DNA of 64,000 bases, from the NCBI GenBank assembly GCA_951812775.1, contig OX638326.1, positions 1,624,335-1,688,334 on the forward strand, in the 5' to 3' direction. A program made the position numbers and the translations under genes. Positions within the stretch are counted from its first letter, which is position 1. Every line of letters begins with the position of its first letter. The stretch comes from an uncultured Alphaproteobacteria bacterium. Its GTDB lineage: Bacteria > Pseudomonadota > Alphaproteobacteria > MPNO01 > UBA2964. Positions 1 through 8,646 of this stretch are shown in pieces. The notes below the pieces were generated by a model. That model saw only the letters and a list, made by a program, of their open reading frames with translations, was not told the DNA's origin and searched no databases.

Positions 1-219
1 GACTGGATTGTTTTTTAAATGGCCGCAAACTTCATAGCCATCCATCCCAGGCATCATCACATCCAAGAGAATAATATCCGGTAGATGATCTTCCGCAACA
101 ACGAGCGCAGAGGGACCGTCAACTGCGGTAAGCACTTCGTAGTATTCTACGAGCAGCTTTGCTTCGAGCAATTTCACATTCACAGGGGTGTCATCAACGA
201 CTAAAACACGGGCGGACAT
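1..219 (-). CDS. pleD: Response regulator PleD, N-terminal part (runs off window)
   Basis: The first 73 codons of a receiver domain are present; the rest lies left of position 1. The acidic pair D9-D10 and phosphoacceptor D53 (in the [11 protein letters not shown] motif) are visible. The sequence matches the first receiver domain of PleD, the receiver-receiver-GGDEF diguanylate cyclase that controls the swarmer-to-stalked transition in Caulobacter. It lies 26 bp downstream of divK on the same strand, the usual alphaproteobacterial divK-pleD order, so co-transcription is likely. The GGDEF output domain is not in the window, so a shorter regulator cannot be fully excluded. Confidence 0.85.
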   Translation of the reverse strand, partial: MSARVLVVDDTPVNVKLLEAKLLVEYYEVLTAVDGPSALVVAEDHLPDIILLDVMMPGMDGYEVCGHLKNNPV

Positions 220-245
220 CTTGGATCAGGACTCCGGAAAATTGT

Positions 246-614
246 TCAGTCGATAACTTTTTCGATCGTCTCAAGAAATGTCGAAACAGAGATTGGTTTT
301 GCGACATAGGCTTCGCAACCACCGTTTCGAATTTTCTCTTCGTCGCCTTTCATTGCAAATGCGGTAACGGCGATAACCGGAATGTCCCGGAGATCATCGT
401 CTTCTTTGATCCACTTTGTGACCTCCAGCCCAGAAACTTCCGGAAGCTGGATATCCATCAAAATAAGGTCGGGTCGGTGCGTGCGGGCGAGATCAAGAGC
501 TTCCCGACCATCTTTGGTTTGAAATGTCTCATAGCCGTACACCTTGAGGAGATCATGAAAAAGTTTCATGTTTAGCTCGTTGTCTTCGACAATAAGAATT
601 TTCTTTGGTCCCAT
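246..614 (-). CDS. divK: Single-domain response regulator DivK
   Basis: A 122-residue stand-alone CheY-like receiver. The acidic pocket (E10, D11), phosphoacceptor D54 (LILMDIQLP), the TAFA threonine region and the AKP lysine near residue 106 are all present, with no output domain. Length and motifs match DivK, which in alphaproteobacteria is phosphorylated by DivJ/PleC-type kinases and acts through DivL-CckA to lower CtrA activity. The gene sits directly upstream of pleD. The ATG at 614 gives the canonical N-terminus. Confidence 0.93.
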   Translation of the reverse strand: MGPKKILIVEDNELNMKLFHDLLKVYGYETFQTKDGREALDLARTHRPDLILMDIQLPEVSGLEVTKWIKEDDDLRDIPVIAVTAFAMKGDEEKIRNGGCEAYVAKPISVSTFLETIEKVID

Positions 615-829
615 ACTCTACCACCGTACCAAACTTTGCCCTTTATGGCTCAAAGTCGTGCATTTACAAACCGAATTTTGGTGTAAAAAGGTTAACAAGC
701 TATGATCACTGCATACACACCAGTTACGTTTTCTTGGAAACAAACACTCAAGATCCTCAGTATTTTTCAACCCATATTGCAAAATATGCGAACAAATCAT
801 TCAGGATGAACAAGGGAGAAGCGTCTTAA

Positions 830-1744
830 ATGCGCATTGGGGTCGATTTGGGCGGTACAAAAATCGAGTTTTCTGCGATTTCCGCAGAGGGACACCTTTT
901 GGTCCGCAACCGCGTTCCTGCACCCCAGAATAAATATCAGGATACCTTAGAGGCGATTAGAGATGGGGTTCTTCATCTGGAAGCAATGCTCAATCGATCA
1001 GGTAGCGTCGGCATTGGTATTCCCGGCACCATTTCGCCATATACCGGCCTTGTTAGGGGAGCGAATTCAACCTGGCTGATTGGGCACCCCTTAGATAAGG
1101 ATCTCGAAAGTATATTGGGACGACCAGTGCGCGTGGAAAATGATGCCAATTGTTTCACATTATCGGAGGCCATAGACGGCGCAGGCAAAGGTCATGACGT
1201 CGTTTTCGGCGTCATTTTGGGCACTGGCGTTGGTGGCGGCGTGGTCATCAATAGACGATTGATTCCTGGTCAAAATGGAATCGCAGGAGAATGGGGGCAT
1301 TCACCACAACCCGGGGTAACCGTTACAAAGGAATACAAGGACTCTGTAAAACGAACATGTTATTGCGGCAAACAGAATTGCATCGAAACTTTTCTATCCG
1401 GTCCTGGGTTTTCACGAAGCCATTCCGAAATAGGTGGGCTATCAGCTACCCCACCCGAAATCATTGAACGCTGGCAAGCAGGAGACTCGGTCGCAGATTC
1501 CTCTATATCGAGATATGAGGAACAGCTTGCTAGAGCATTAGCAGGTATCATCAACCTTCTGGACCCAAATGTAATTGTCTTAGGCGGTGGAATGTCGAAC
1601 GTCGAAAGGCTTTATGAGACGGTGCCCCGACTATGGCAAAACTGGTGTTTTTCCGACCGAATCAACACATTGTTGGTGCCACCGAAACACGGTGATTCCA
1701 GTGGCGTACGGGGCGCTGCATGGCTATGGCCGCATAACCAGTAG
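830..1744 (+). CDS. mak: ROK-family sugar kinase, fructokinase (Mak) type
   Basis: 304 residues. It starts with the ROK phosphate loop DLGGTK, has the ATP-site ILGTGVGGG stretch near residue 130, and carries the zinc-binding Cys cluster CYCGKQNCIETFLSG typical of bacterial fructokinase and N-acetylglucosamine kinase. The N-terminus and overall pattern resemble E. coli Mak more than NagK, but substrate cannot be settled from sequence: fructose, mannose or N-acetylglucosamine are all possible. A purine-rich ribosome site (AAGGGAGA) lies upstream of the ATG. It ends 3 bp before the convergent eipB gene. The 215 bp upstream, shared with divK, show no further gene. Confidence 0.85.
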   Translation: MRIGVDLGGTKIEFSAISAEGHLLVRNRVPAPQNKYQDTLEAIRDGVLHLEAMLNRSGSVGIGIPGTISPYTGLVRGANSTWLIGHPLDKDLESILGRPVRVENDANCFTLSEAIDGAGKGHDVVFGVILGTGVGGGVVINRRLIPGQNGIAGEWGHSPQPGVTVTKEYKDSVKRTCYCGKQNCIETFLSGPGFSRSHSEIGGLSATPPEIIERWQAGDSVADSSISRYEEQLARALAGIINLLDPNVIVLGGGMSNVERLYETVPRLWQNWCFSDRINTLLVPPKHGDSSGVRGAAWLWPHNQ

Positions 1745-1747
1745 TCT

Positions 1748-2563
1748 TCAGCTTTTGCAATGCGATCTTTCTGCGATTTCTAATCTTACCAGCTCGGCTC
1801 GGACGACAAATTCTTCGAAATCCATTAAAAATTTATCGGCCACACCGTTTTCATAGATCGCCATATTTATCTCGTGGTCCGGTGCCGTTTTCGCGCTATC
1901 CCGTCGAAAATATGCGAGTCCCACTGGCCATGACTTTTCGCCGGTCATCGAAGGTGGCAACACGTTAGATGGATTCTTCGCAACCTTGGACTTACCTATA
2001 ACAGCATTCACGAGGTAAAGCCCTGTCGTATCCATGCCATCAAAAACGTTCTTGGATACGAATGTTGGCGACTTATCCTCCAACATGGACCGCATGATTG
2101 CGAGTGAATGGGCGATCGGAAACAATGTGCCCTCCGGGAGCTGCATAGTCCTTTTCTTGGGCTTTACAAACTCGACACGTCCCGAACGGAGATCCGACGA
2201 CATCCGGGCAACACCAGAAATTTGTTCTTTGTCGGTACCATTAGTGGTGTGACGAACATCGAAATTGTACAGAAGACCATCAACCGACTCCCAGGTCGTC
2301 GCAGAGGTCGCAAGCCTTAAATTTCCATCTTCGTTTTTCAGAATGTCGATTATTGAACGATAGTCGAAGGTCCAACCCGAACATGCATTTTGCCAATCCA
2401 CGGCCATTTCACCGCTAACCCCGACAACCCCACCCGACGCCGGAGCCGACTCAAGTGTCAGAAGATAAAGAGCTCTATGGGCCGCAAACTCTACAGCAAA
2501 GGCAGCGGTAGGCAGACAGATCGCAAAAGCAAGCAATGTTGATTTGAACAGTTTTCGGAACAA
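1748..2563 (-). CDS. eipB: EipB-like periplasmic envelope-integrity protein (DUF1849)
   Basis: 271 residues with a clear Sec signal peptide (about residues 1-23, ending AFA-VEF). The mature part matches the DUF1849/EipB family, a beta-spiral periplasmic protein needed for envelope integrity in Brucella. The family has a conserved disulfide joining an N-terminal and a C-terminal cysteine; here C61 (in NACSGW) and C269 (in SHCKS) are the only mature cysteines seen and sit at the matching places. Transcribed toward the sugar kinase gene. The family call is firm; the role here is carried over from Brucella. Confidence 0.88.
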   Translation of the reverse strand: MFRKLFKSTLLAFAICLPTAAFAVEFAAHRALYLLTLESAPASGGVVGVSGEMAVDWQNACSGWTFDYRSIIDILKNEDGNLRLATSATTWESVDGLLYNFDVRHTTNGTDKEQISGVARMSSDLRSGRVEFVKPKKRTMQLPEGTLFPIAHSLAIMRSMLEDKSPTFVSKNVFDGMDTTGLYLVNAVIGKSKVAKNPSNVLPPSMTGEKSWPVGLAYFRRDSAKTAPDHEINMAIYENGVADKFLMDFEEFVVRAELVRLEIAERSHCKS

Positions 2564-2673
2564 CGTCAGGGCCCCAACTATCGATACGTATTAAACGCTT
2601 CAGCGGACTCATTCCAAGTATCTCATGCAGGTAATTTTCGCGCAAAGCATCCGTGAAAATTGTGCAGCATTAC

Positions 2674-2688
2674 CGGCAAATTTTGCCG
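2674..2688. repeat. 15-bp palindrome in the eipB upstream region
   Basis: A perfect inverted repeat, CGGCAAA-T-TTTGCCG, with a one-base centre. A further copy of the half site (CGGCAA) follows at 2692-2697, and its inverse (ATTGCCGG) overlaps the -12 region of the promoter at 2750-2764. The arrangement looks like a regulator operator, but the protein is unknown. It lies about 110 bp upstream of the eipB start and 62 bp upstream of the sigma-54 promoter. The rest of 2564-2800 shows no gene. Confidence 0.35.
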
Positions 2689-2749
2689 ACCCGGCAATCT
2701 TACCCTCTGAACTTTAACCTTAACCTATTGATTTTTAGGACTTTTTGTA

Positions 2750-2764
2750 TGGCACAGCTATTGC
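2750..2764 (+). promoter_or_regulatory. Sigma-54 (-24/-12) promoter
   Basis: TGGCACAGCTATTGC matches the RpoN consensus TGGCAC-N5-TTGC, with GG at 2751-2752 and GC at 2763-2764 separated by exactly ten bases. It points rightward, so transcription would start near 2775-2777. The next 25-50 bp run into the IS5 element; the first same-strand gene beyond the element is the diguanylate cyclase at 4114. No upstream activator site was identified, although the CGGCAA repeats at 2674-2697 are candidates. Confidence 0.65.
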
Positions 2765-2800
2765 CGGGTGTCGTATGCAATAGGACACCTCGAAGAACGT

Positions 2801-4048
2801 TCGGTTTGGCCGCTTGCGGCGTGATTTGACCGGGTGGGCGCGTCTGAGTGTCGGTTTTTCGAGCCGTTTTGCGTCGATTTGATCGGTTTAGCCGGTCGAA
2901 CCGGCCGTTCCGGCGTCATGTGGGCGCACTTCGCCCCTGGAGCCAGAGGAAACGGCGCATGTTATACGCCAGATTGGTCATGCCGATCTTGGCCTCGGCC
3001 CGGGCGATGCCGATGGTCCGAACCGAGAGCGCCATCAAGCCTTTCTGATGGGCGAAGACATGCTCGACGGCGGAGCGTACCGCCGAGCGCGCCGCGTTGG
3101 CCTTGGCCAGGGTCGCCGGCATCGGCTTGCCGCGCGGCTTGCGGAAGTGGATCTGGGAGCGCTTGCCTTGGCGCGCCAGCATCTTCTCGTTACGCTTGGA
3201 CCGATAGGCGGTATCCGCCCAGACCGGGCTCGCCGTGTTCTCCGGATCGATCAGACCGGCGAGCTGGCGGCCGTCATTGGCGGCGGCATCGGTGACGCGC
3301 CACTTGCGGATCAACCCGTGCCGCCGGTCCGTGGAGATGTGGTTCTTGTAGCCAAACGCCGGCACCATGATCTCCGGCCCCTTGGGGTGCCCATCCTCCA
3401 GACGCTTCACTCGGCCACGCTTCATGGTCCAGCGCGCATCCCGGTCTTTCTGGGCCAGCTTGGCCGGCTTGTCCTTCCACTCCTCTGGCACCTTGCCGGC
3501 CTTCAACGCCACCTTCTCCGGAACGCTGTTGCGCTGCCTGGGCGCCGCGACGATCGTGGCATCGACGATCTGGCCCGACAGCGCCAGGTAGCCATGGCCG
3601 CGCAGGTGTTCGTCGAAGCGATCGAACAACGCCTCGATCGCCTTGGCCTGCACCAGCAACTCACGGAACAGCCAGATCGTCTTGGCGTCCGGCACCCGGG
3701 CGTGAAGCCCCAGGCCCAGGAACCGCATGAAAGACAGCCGGTCGCGGATCTGGAACTCGGTTTGATCATCCGAGAGATTGTATAGTGCCTGCAACACCAG
3801 GATCTTGAACATCAGAACGGGGTCATAGGGAGGCCGGCCACCCTGGCGCCGGTCCGAGCGACGTAGCGCCCGGATCAAGGGCCGGCGAAACAACTCGAAA
3901 TCGACCAACTCACCAAGCCGAAGCAACGGATCACCCGCCGCCGACAGCGCCGCGTAACGCTCATCAAGATCGAAAAAACCGGGCTGAGCCGACATTCCAT
4001 CCTCCATCAAGCCGATGAGAGAAGTGAAGCAGATCATGGCCAAAATGA
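2801..4048 (-). mobile_element. IS5-family insertion sequence (ends approximate)
   Basis: A block of about 1.25 kb, visibly richer in G+C than its flanks, containing one DDE transposase gene. The ends could not be fixed. The best candidate terminal match is 2801-2811 (TCGGTTTGGCC) against the inverse of 4038-4048 (GGCCAAAATGA), which is only a partial inverted repeat, and no convincing target duplication was found. The element separates the sigma-54 promoter at 2750 from the diguanylate cyclase gene at 4114. Confidence 0.7.
2916..3995 (-). CDS. IS5-family DDE transposase
   Basis: A full-length transposase of about 359 residues when started at the ATG at 3995 (N-terminus MSAQPGFFDLDE, the usual family start); an in-frame extension to 4091 adds only non-homologous residues. 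The N-terminal DUF772-type helical region is followed by the catalytic core. Likely catalytic acids are in QIVDATIV, VWADTAYRSK and VEHVFAHQKG. No frameshift or stop is seen, so the element may still be active. Codon use is strongly GC-biased compared with neighbours, which fits recent arrival. Confidence 0.9.
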   Translation of the reverse strand: MSAQPGFFDLDERYAALSAAGDPLLRLGELVDFELFRRPLIRALRRSDRRQGGRPPYDPVLMFKILVLQALYNLSDDQTEFQIRDRLSFMRFLGLGLHARVPDAKTIWLFRELLVQAKAIEALFDRFDEHLRGHGYLALSGQIVDATIVAAPRQRNSVPEKVALKAGKVPEEWKDKPAKLAQKDRDARWTMKRGRVKRLEDGHPKGPEIMVPAFGYKNHISTDRRHGLIRKWRVTDAAANDGRQLAGLIDPENTASPVWADTAYRSKRNEKMLARQGKRSQIHFRKPRGKPMPATLAKANAARSAVRSAVEHVFAHQKGLMALSVRTIGIARAEAKIGMTNLAYNMRRFLWLQGRSAPT

Positions 4049-4113
4049 CGAGGTTTTTAGAGGCGCCCAATAGATTTAAATTTGGGATCACCGGTTATCG
4101 AAGAGTAGTCATT

Positions 4114-4821
4114 ATGGATACCTTTATGGCACCACATCTGGCCAGCGATTCGGCACTGACAGAGAAAGTCGGCGTCTTCTCCGAGCATTTGGTAAAAGAC
4201 CTGCCAAGCAATGATAGGCAACGGGAACAAGCGATTGTTGAACGCGCCCTACAATATGCCACAGAATCAGAACAACGCATTGCGGCGCAGCGAGAAAGAA
4301 GCGCTGAACTTGAAAACCTTTCGTCGACTGAGCCTCTCACCAAACTGCCAAATCGCCGAGGGTTTGAAGCGCAATTCAATCGCGTTATCGCTCGTGCCCG
4401 CAGGTTCGGTAAGACTGGCGTCGTCGGATATTGCGATTTAGATAACCTCAAAGCCGTAAACGACGAATTTGGTCATTCAGCAGGCGACGATCTGTTGAAA
4501 TGCGCTGCCCGTACGTTGCGGGACTCGGTTCGTGAAATTGATGTAATAGGACGTTTGGGCGGCGACGAATTTGGTATTGTTCTCGTCAAAAGCAGCTGGA
4601 AAGACGGCACCCGCCGTATGCGGACGATTCAATGGATGCTGGATAGCGCAGGCACAGTCTACCGCGGAAAGGACATCGGTTTGCAAGTCAGTATCGGCGT
4701 CGAACCCTATGGTCCACAGGACAGTGTAGACGACCTGATCCATCGGGCTGACATGGCAATGTATTACAACAAACGTCGAAAACAATCAGGTTTTCAGACG
4801 TCACAAACAGCCGCTGAATAG
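4114..4821 (+). CDS. Diguanylate cyclase (GGDEF domain)
   Basis: 235 residues from the ATG at 4114. Residues 1-70 form a helical region without a recognised sensor. Residues about 70-230 are a GGDEF domain with an intact active-site GGDEF (149-153) and an RxxD inhibitory site (R140-D143) five residues upstream, so it should make c-di-GMP and be product-inhibited. The reading frame runs upstream to 4015 inside the insertion element, but those residues look like IS sequence and the ATG at 4114 gives a clean start. The insertion probably separates the gene from its own sigma-54 promoter. Confidence 0.85.
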   Translation: MDTFMAPHLASDSALTEKVGVFSEHLVKDLPSNDRQREQAIVERALQYATESEQRIAAQRERSAELENLSSTEPLTKLPNRRGFEAQFNRVIARARRFGKTGVVGYCDLDNLKAVNDEFGHSAGDDLLKCAARTLRDSVREIDVIGRLGGDEFGIVLVKSSWKDGTRRMRTIQWMLDSAGTVYRGKDIGLQVSIGVEPYGPQDSVDDLIHRADMAMYYNKRRKQSGFQTSQTAAE

Positions 4822-4864
4822 GAAAACACGATGTTCCGTCCTCCCGTCATAGTTAGTTTGTTGT

Positions 4865-5452
4865 CTAATAAATCACGATACATTTGTCATCTTGCATCCA
4901 CTCGGGGCAAACGGGCACCAGCGAAACGTGCGGAGTTTCGGAGCGGACAAATGTACCTTTCTTGTTTTCGGCGTCGGCACTGCCAAACGGCAGCGACGTA
5001 ACCCTATAAACGACCTCGCCATCCACAACGGCTGTGACAATTTGGGTTTTCTGTGGCGCTTCAGCAGCGGCAGATTTTTTTGCAACCAATAGGTCGGGGT
5101 AGGTGCCAACAACGACGACCCATTTCTCCGCTGGGGGCCTGACGTGTTTTGATTTCCCGCCGGTTTTGTTTCGATTTTCAGCGCGATTTACTGCCCTAAC
5201 TCCCGCGACCCGTGTTTTGGCCAGAGCCTTTCCAGAACGTTTCTGATCCTTACAAACCTTCCCCTTGGTAACGCCATGCAGCAGTTGGCAATCACGGCCG
5301 GCAACTGCGGAAACGGCGTGGTCAGACACTGTTTTCCCCGTCTTCATGTAAGAGGCACTTTCTACGGCATACCCGGCCAGCGTTAGCGCCGACGGCACCG
5401 CACAAGCAGACAGTAAAAGCGGAAACAGAATTATCGCGACAGTTCTCTTCAT
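4865..5452 (-). CDS. Lipoprotein with SPOR-like C-terminal domain
   Basis: 195 residues. The N-terminus is a lipoprotein signal with the lipobox LLSAC (Cys 17). A short conserved segment follows (about 20-70, two more cysteines), then a basic linker, then residues about 105-170 with the WVVVVGTY...VYRVTSLPFGSADAE pattern of a SPOR peptidoglycan-binding fold. The tail has a second cysteine pair. An envelope or cell-wall role is inferred; no specific function is known. Downstream of aspS on the same strand, 119 bp away. Confidence 0.65.
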   Translation of the reverse strand: MKRTVAIILFPLLLSACAVPSALTLAGYAVESASYMKTGKTVSDHAVSAVAGRDCQLLHGVTKGKVCKDQKRSGKALAKTRVAGVRAVNRAENRNKTGGKSKHVRPPAEKWVVVVGTYPDLLVAKKSAAAEAPQKTQIVTAVVDGEVVYRVTSLPFGSADAENKKGTFVRSETPHVSLVPVCPEWMQDDKCIVIY

Positions 5453-5461
5453 GGCATCTTT

Positions 5462-5493
5462 CCAATATTGCCATTCTTTAGGGCTAATATTGG
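5462..5493 (-). repeat. Inverted repeat just upstream of the SPOR-lipoprotein start
   Basis: CCAATATT at 5462-5469 pairs with AATATTGG at 5486-5493, an 8-bp perfect arm pair around a 16-base loop. It ends 9 bp before the start codon at 5452, so in the transcript it would form a hairpin next to the ribosome-binding region. It could also be an operator. No family was recognised. Confidence 0.3.
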
Positions 5494-5571
5494 CAAAAGA
5501 GTACGGTCAAACTACCAATAAACTGTCAATAATTGGATGAATTTACCCGCAAATTCAGTTCAAATTGCCGA

Positions 5572-7356
5572 CTAATCTTCTTTGGTCGGCGGCATGACAA
5601 CCCGGATATGTAGTTCCTCAAGGTGGCTGTCATCCACGGCTGCAGGTGCGCTCATCATTAAATCTTGTGCCTGTTGGGTCATCGGGAACATCGTCACTTC
5701 ACGGATGTTTTGTTCGTCGGCCAACAACATAACGATGCGATCAATCCCAGGAGCAGCGCCACCATGCGGTGGGGCGCCATATTTCAGAGCGTTGATCATG
5801 CCACTGAATCGCGTATCCACTTCATTTTGATCATATCCAGCGATATCGAAGGCTTTATACATAATCTCAGGCAAATGGTTCCGAATCGCGCCGCTGGAAA
5901 GCTCGATGCCGTTGCAGACAATGTCATACTGATAGGCTTTGATCTCAAGCGGGTCATCATTCTCTAACGCCTCCAAGCCACCCTGCGGCATTGAAAAAGG
6001 ATTGTGACTAAATTCTATCCCGCCAGTCCGCTCATCACGCTCGAACATCGGGTAATCTACGATCCAGCAAAAATCGAACCGGTCTTCGTCAACAAGCCCT
6101 AACTCCGCGCCTATCCGGTCGCGCGCCTGCCCGGCAAATCTCGAAGCATCTGCCTCAGGACCACATGCAAAAAACACGGCATCACCGTCACCGACGCTCG
6201 CGGTCTCTTTCAGCTTGGCCGTCCGGTCACTATCCAGGAACTTTGCAATAGGTCCCTTCCCCTCGCCATCACCAAAGATGATATAGCCTAGTCCTCCCGC
6301 TCCCTCTGCGCGCGCCCAGTCATTGAGTTTATCGAAGAAGCTGCGCGGCATTTCCGCAGCGCCAGGCGCCGGAATGGCGCGGACGACCGAGCCTTTTTCG
6401 ATAGAGGAAGCAAATATCTTAAAATCCGTCCCCTGCCATATGTCTGTAACATCGGTCATGACAATCGGATTCCGGAGATCGGGCTTGTCATTGCCGTATT
6501 TTAACATCGATTCCGCACAGGGAATTCGCAGGAATGGCAAGGGTGTCACTTTCTTTCCGCCACCAAATTCCTCAAATACACCATGTAAAACGGGCTCGAT
6601 GGCCTCAAAAACGTCATCCTGAGTGACAAACGACATTTCAATATCAAGCTGATAAAATTCACCGGGAGACCTGTCCGCCCGCGCGTCTTCATCCCGGAAG
6701 CAAGGGGCGATCTGGAAATAACGATCAAACCCCGCGACCATAATCAGCTGTTTAAACTGCTGCGGCGCTTGTGGCAGCGCATAGAAACTGCCCGGATGTA
6801 AACGGCTCGGAACCAGAAAATCTCGAGCGCCTTCAGGAGAGGTTGACGTTAGAATTGGTGTTTGAAACTCCGTAAAGCCCTGATCTGTCATCCGTCGGCG
6901 AATGCTCGACACAACGTCTGATCGCAGTTTGATATTGCGGTGAAGTCTGTCACGACGAAGATCCAGGAAACGATACCGTAAACGGGTTTCTTCTCCATAA
7001 TCCTGATCAGAGTTTACCTGCAGCGGCAGCTGGTCTGCTGGCCCTAACAACTCTATTTCAGCGATAACCAGCTCAATCTCACCGGTCGGTATATTTGAAT
7101 TGATGGTTTCATCACTACGGCGAACAATTTCGCCGGTTACACAGATTACCGATTCAAGACGTAGCGCCTCTATCTCCGGAAATACCGGACTGGAGACATC
7201 GACGACGCATTGCGTAATACCGAAATGATCACGTAGATCAACGAATAAAAGATTGCCATGGTCACGCTTTCGATGCATCCAGCCTGACAGGCGCGCGGTC
7301 GCGCCAGCATCTGCCATTCGTAAAGCGTCGCAATTGTGTGTTCTGTATCGATGCAT
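5572..7356 (-). CDS. aspS: Aspartyl-tRNA synthetase
   Basis: 594 residues, the usual bacterial length. It has an N-terminal OB-fold anticodon-binding domain ([22 protein letters not shown]), the class II catalytic core with [10 protein letters not shown], the bacterial GAD insertion domain near the middle, and the C-terminal motif 3 region ([13 protein letters not shown]). Charges tRNA-Asp in the cytoplasm. Whether it is discriminating or also charges tRNA-Asn cannot be told here. It starts at ATG 7356, divergent from rnd. Confidence 0.97.
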   Translation of the reverse strand: MHRYRTHNCDALRMADAGATARLSGWMHRKRDHGNLLFVDLRDHFGITQCVVDVSSPVFPEIEALRLESVICVTGEIVRRSDETINSNIPTGEIELVIAEIELLGPADQLPLQVNSDQDYGEETRLRYRFLDLRRDRLHRNIKLRSDVVSSIRRRMTDQGFTEFQTPILTSTSPEGARDFLVPSRLHPGSFYALPQAPQQFKQLIMVAGFDRYFQIAPCFRDEDARADRSPGEFYQLDIEMSFVTQDDVFEAIEPVLHGVFEEFGGGKKVTPLPFLRIPCAESMLKYGNDKPDLRNPIVMTDVTDIWQGTDFKIFASSIEKGSVVRAIPAPGAAEMPRSFFDKLNDWARAEGAGGLGYIIFGDGEGKGPIAKFLDSDRTAKLKETASVGDGDAVFFACGPEADASRFAGQARDRIGAELGLVDEDRFDFCWIVDYPMFERDERTGGIEFSHNPFSMPQGGLEALENDDPLEIKAYQYDIVCNGIELSSGAIRNHLPEIMYKAFDIAGYDQNEVDTRFSGMINALKYGAPPHGGAAPGIDRIVMLLADEQNIREVTMFPMTQQAQDLMMSAPAAVDDSHLEELHIRVVMPPTKED

Positions 7357-7494
7357 AGAGCTCCCCGCCGGGCAAAAATAAAACGCCGAACCAGCGGGGG
7401 AGTGGCCACAGAATGGCTTGTCTTGTCAAGGATTTATGCAATTAAGCCCTAGCAATTTCTTTCATGCGTCAGAAAACTTGTGTATAGCTCTCAA

Positions 7495-8646
7495 ATGCCC
7501 CTTATTTCCGAAAACGATGCCTTGGCAACGTTTTGTGATCGTCAGGCAGACGCCCAGTTTATTACCGTCGATACAGAGTTTCTCCGCGACAAAACCTATT
7601 GGCCACGCCTTTGCTTAATCCAGGTAGGTGGCCCGAACGAGGAAGCTGCAATCGACGCGTTGGCGGAAGGCATTGATTTAAAACCACTATTGGACCTGAT
7701 GCGAAAGCCAGACCTGCTCAAGGTCTTTCACGCGGCGCGACAGGATTTTGAAATTTTCTATCGGCTAATGGGCGAGCTACCAGCCCCGGTTTTTGACACC
7801 CAGATATCCGCCATGGTCTGCGGATTCGGAGATTCTGTTGGGTATGAAACACTGGTTTCACAATTGGCTGGCCAGCGGATCGATAAATCCATGCGTTTCA
7901 CTGATTGGCAGCGACGCCCTCTCTCAGACAAGCAGCTCGAATACGCGTTGGCCGATGTCACCCACCTGCGTGTCGTCTATGAAAAACTGACCAAACTTCT
8001 CGAGGAAAATGGTCGCGCGGATTGGGTAGAGGAAGAACTCGCTGCGCTCTTGGACCCCTCACTCTATAAATTTGATATCCGTGAGGCTTGGCGACGCCTG
8101 AAAGTCCGAAACCCCAAACCAAGAATGCTCGCTATCCTTCGCGAAGTCGCGGCGTGGCGTGAAGAAGAAGCCCAAACGCGCAATGTGCCCCGCAACAGGA
8201 TTACGCGGGATGATTCCGTGATTGAATTGGCAATTCAAAAGCCGAGAACTCAAGAAGAACTGAAAAACATGCGAGGATTGCATGGCGGGCAAACCAAGGG
8301 TGAAAGCGGTACAAAAATTCTGGAGGCCATTGCGCGAGGACTATCACTGCCAAATGATAAGTGCCCAGAGGCTCCTAAATCTCGCGGAAATTTTCCCAAA
8401 GCAGGCCCCGCTGCCGATCTCCTCAAAGTCCTCCTGAAAATGAAATGTGAAGAACATTCTGTGGCGCAGAAGCTTATCGCAAACTCTGAGGATATTGATG
8501 AATTGGCGCGCAATGACAATGCCGACATCGCCGCCCTAAAAGGCTGGCGGCGCGAAATATTTGGTAAAGATGCGATCGCTCTGAAACACGGACGGATAGG
8601 GCTTACAGCGGCTGGAAAGACGATCCAGCTTGTAAAGATCGACTAA
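7495..8646 (+). CDS. rnd: Ribonuclease D
   Basis: 383 residues from the ATG at 7495; a GTG at 7480 would add five residues. The 3'-5' exonuclease domain shows DEDD-type motifs: VDTEFLRDKTYWP (ExoI), HAARQDFEIF (ExoII) and YALADVTHL (ExoIII). HRDC-type helical domains follow (about 205-290 and the C-terminus). It trims 3' ends of tRNA precursors and other stable RNAs. Its stop overlaps the stop of hdaA by 4 bp (CTAA, 8643-8646). Confidence 0.93.
   Translation: MPLISENDALATFCDRQADAQFITVDTEFLRDKTYWPRLCLIQVGGPNEEAAIDALAEGIDLKPLLDLMRKPDLLKVFHAARQDFEIFYRLMGELPAPVFDTQISAMVCGFGDSVGYETLVSQLAGQRIDKSMRFTDWQRRPLSDKQLEYALADVTHLRVVYEKLTKLLEENGRADWVEEELAALLDPSLYKFDIREAWRRLKVRNPKPRMLAILREVAAWREEEAQTRNVPRNRITRDDSVIELAIQKPRTQEELKNMRGLHGGQTKGESGTKILEAIARGLSLPNDKCPEAPKSRGNFPKAGPAADLLKVLLKMKCEEHSVAQKLIANSEDIDELARNDNADIAALKGWRREIFGKDAIALKHGRIGLTAAGKTIQLVKID

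Noticed and set aside
2712..2727. TTAACC-TTAACC as a CtrA box
   Set aside because: CtrA sites need TTAA halves seven bases apart; here they are two bases apart.
3048..3785. Long open frame on the plus strand opposite the transposase (about 245 codons)
   Set aside because: It is antisense to an intact IS5 transposase with clear catalytic motifs; the open frame is a by-product of the high G+C content.
4015..4113. Upstream extension of the diguanylate cyclase
   Set aside because: These codons come from the IS end region and show no GGDEF-protein homology; the ATG at 4114 gives a sensible start.
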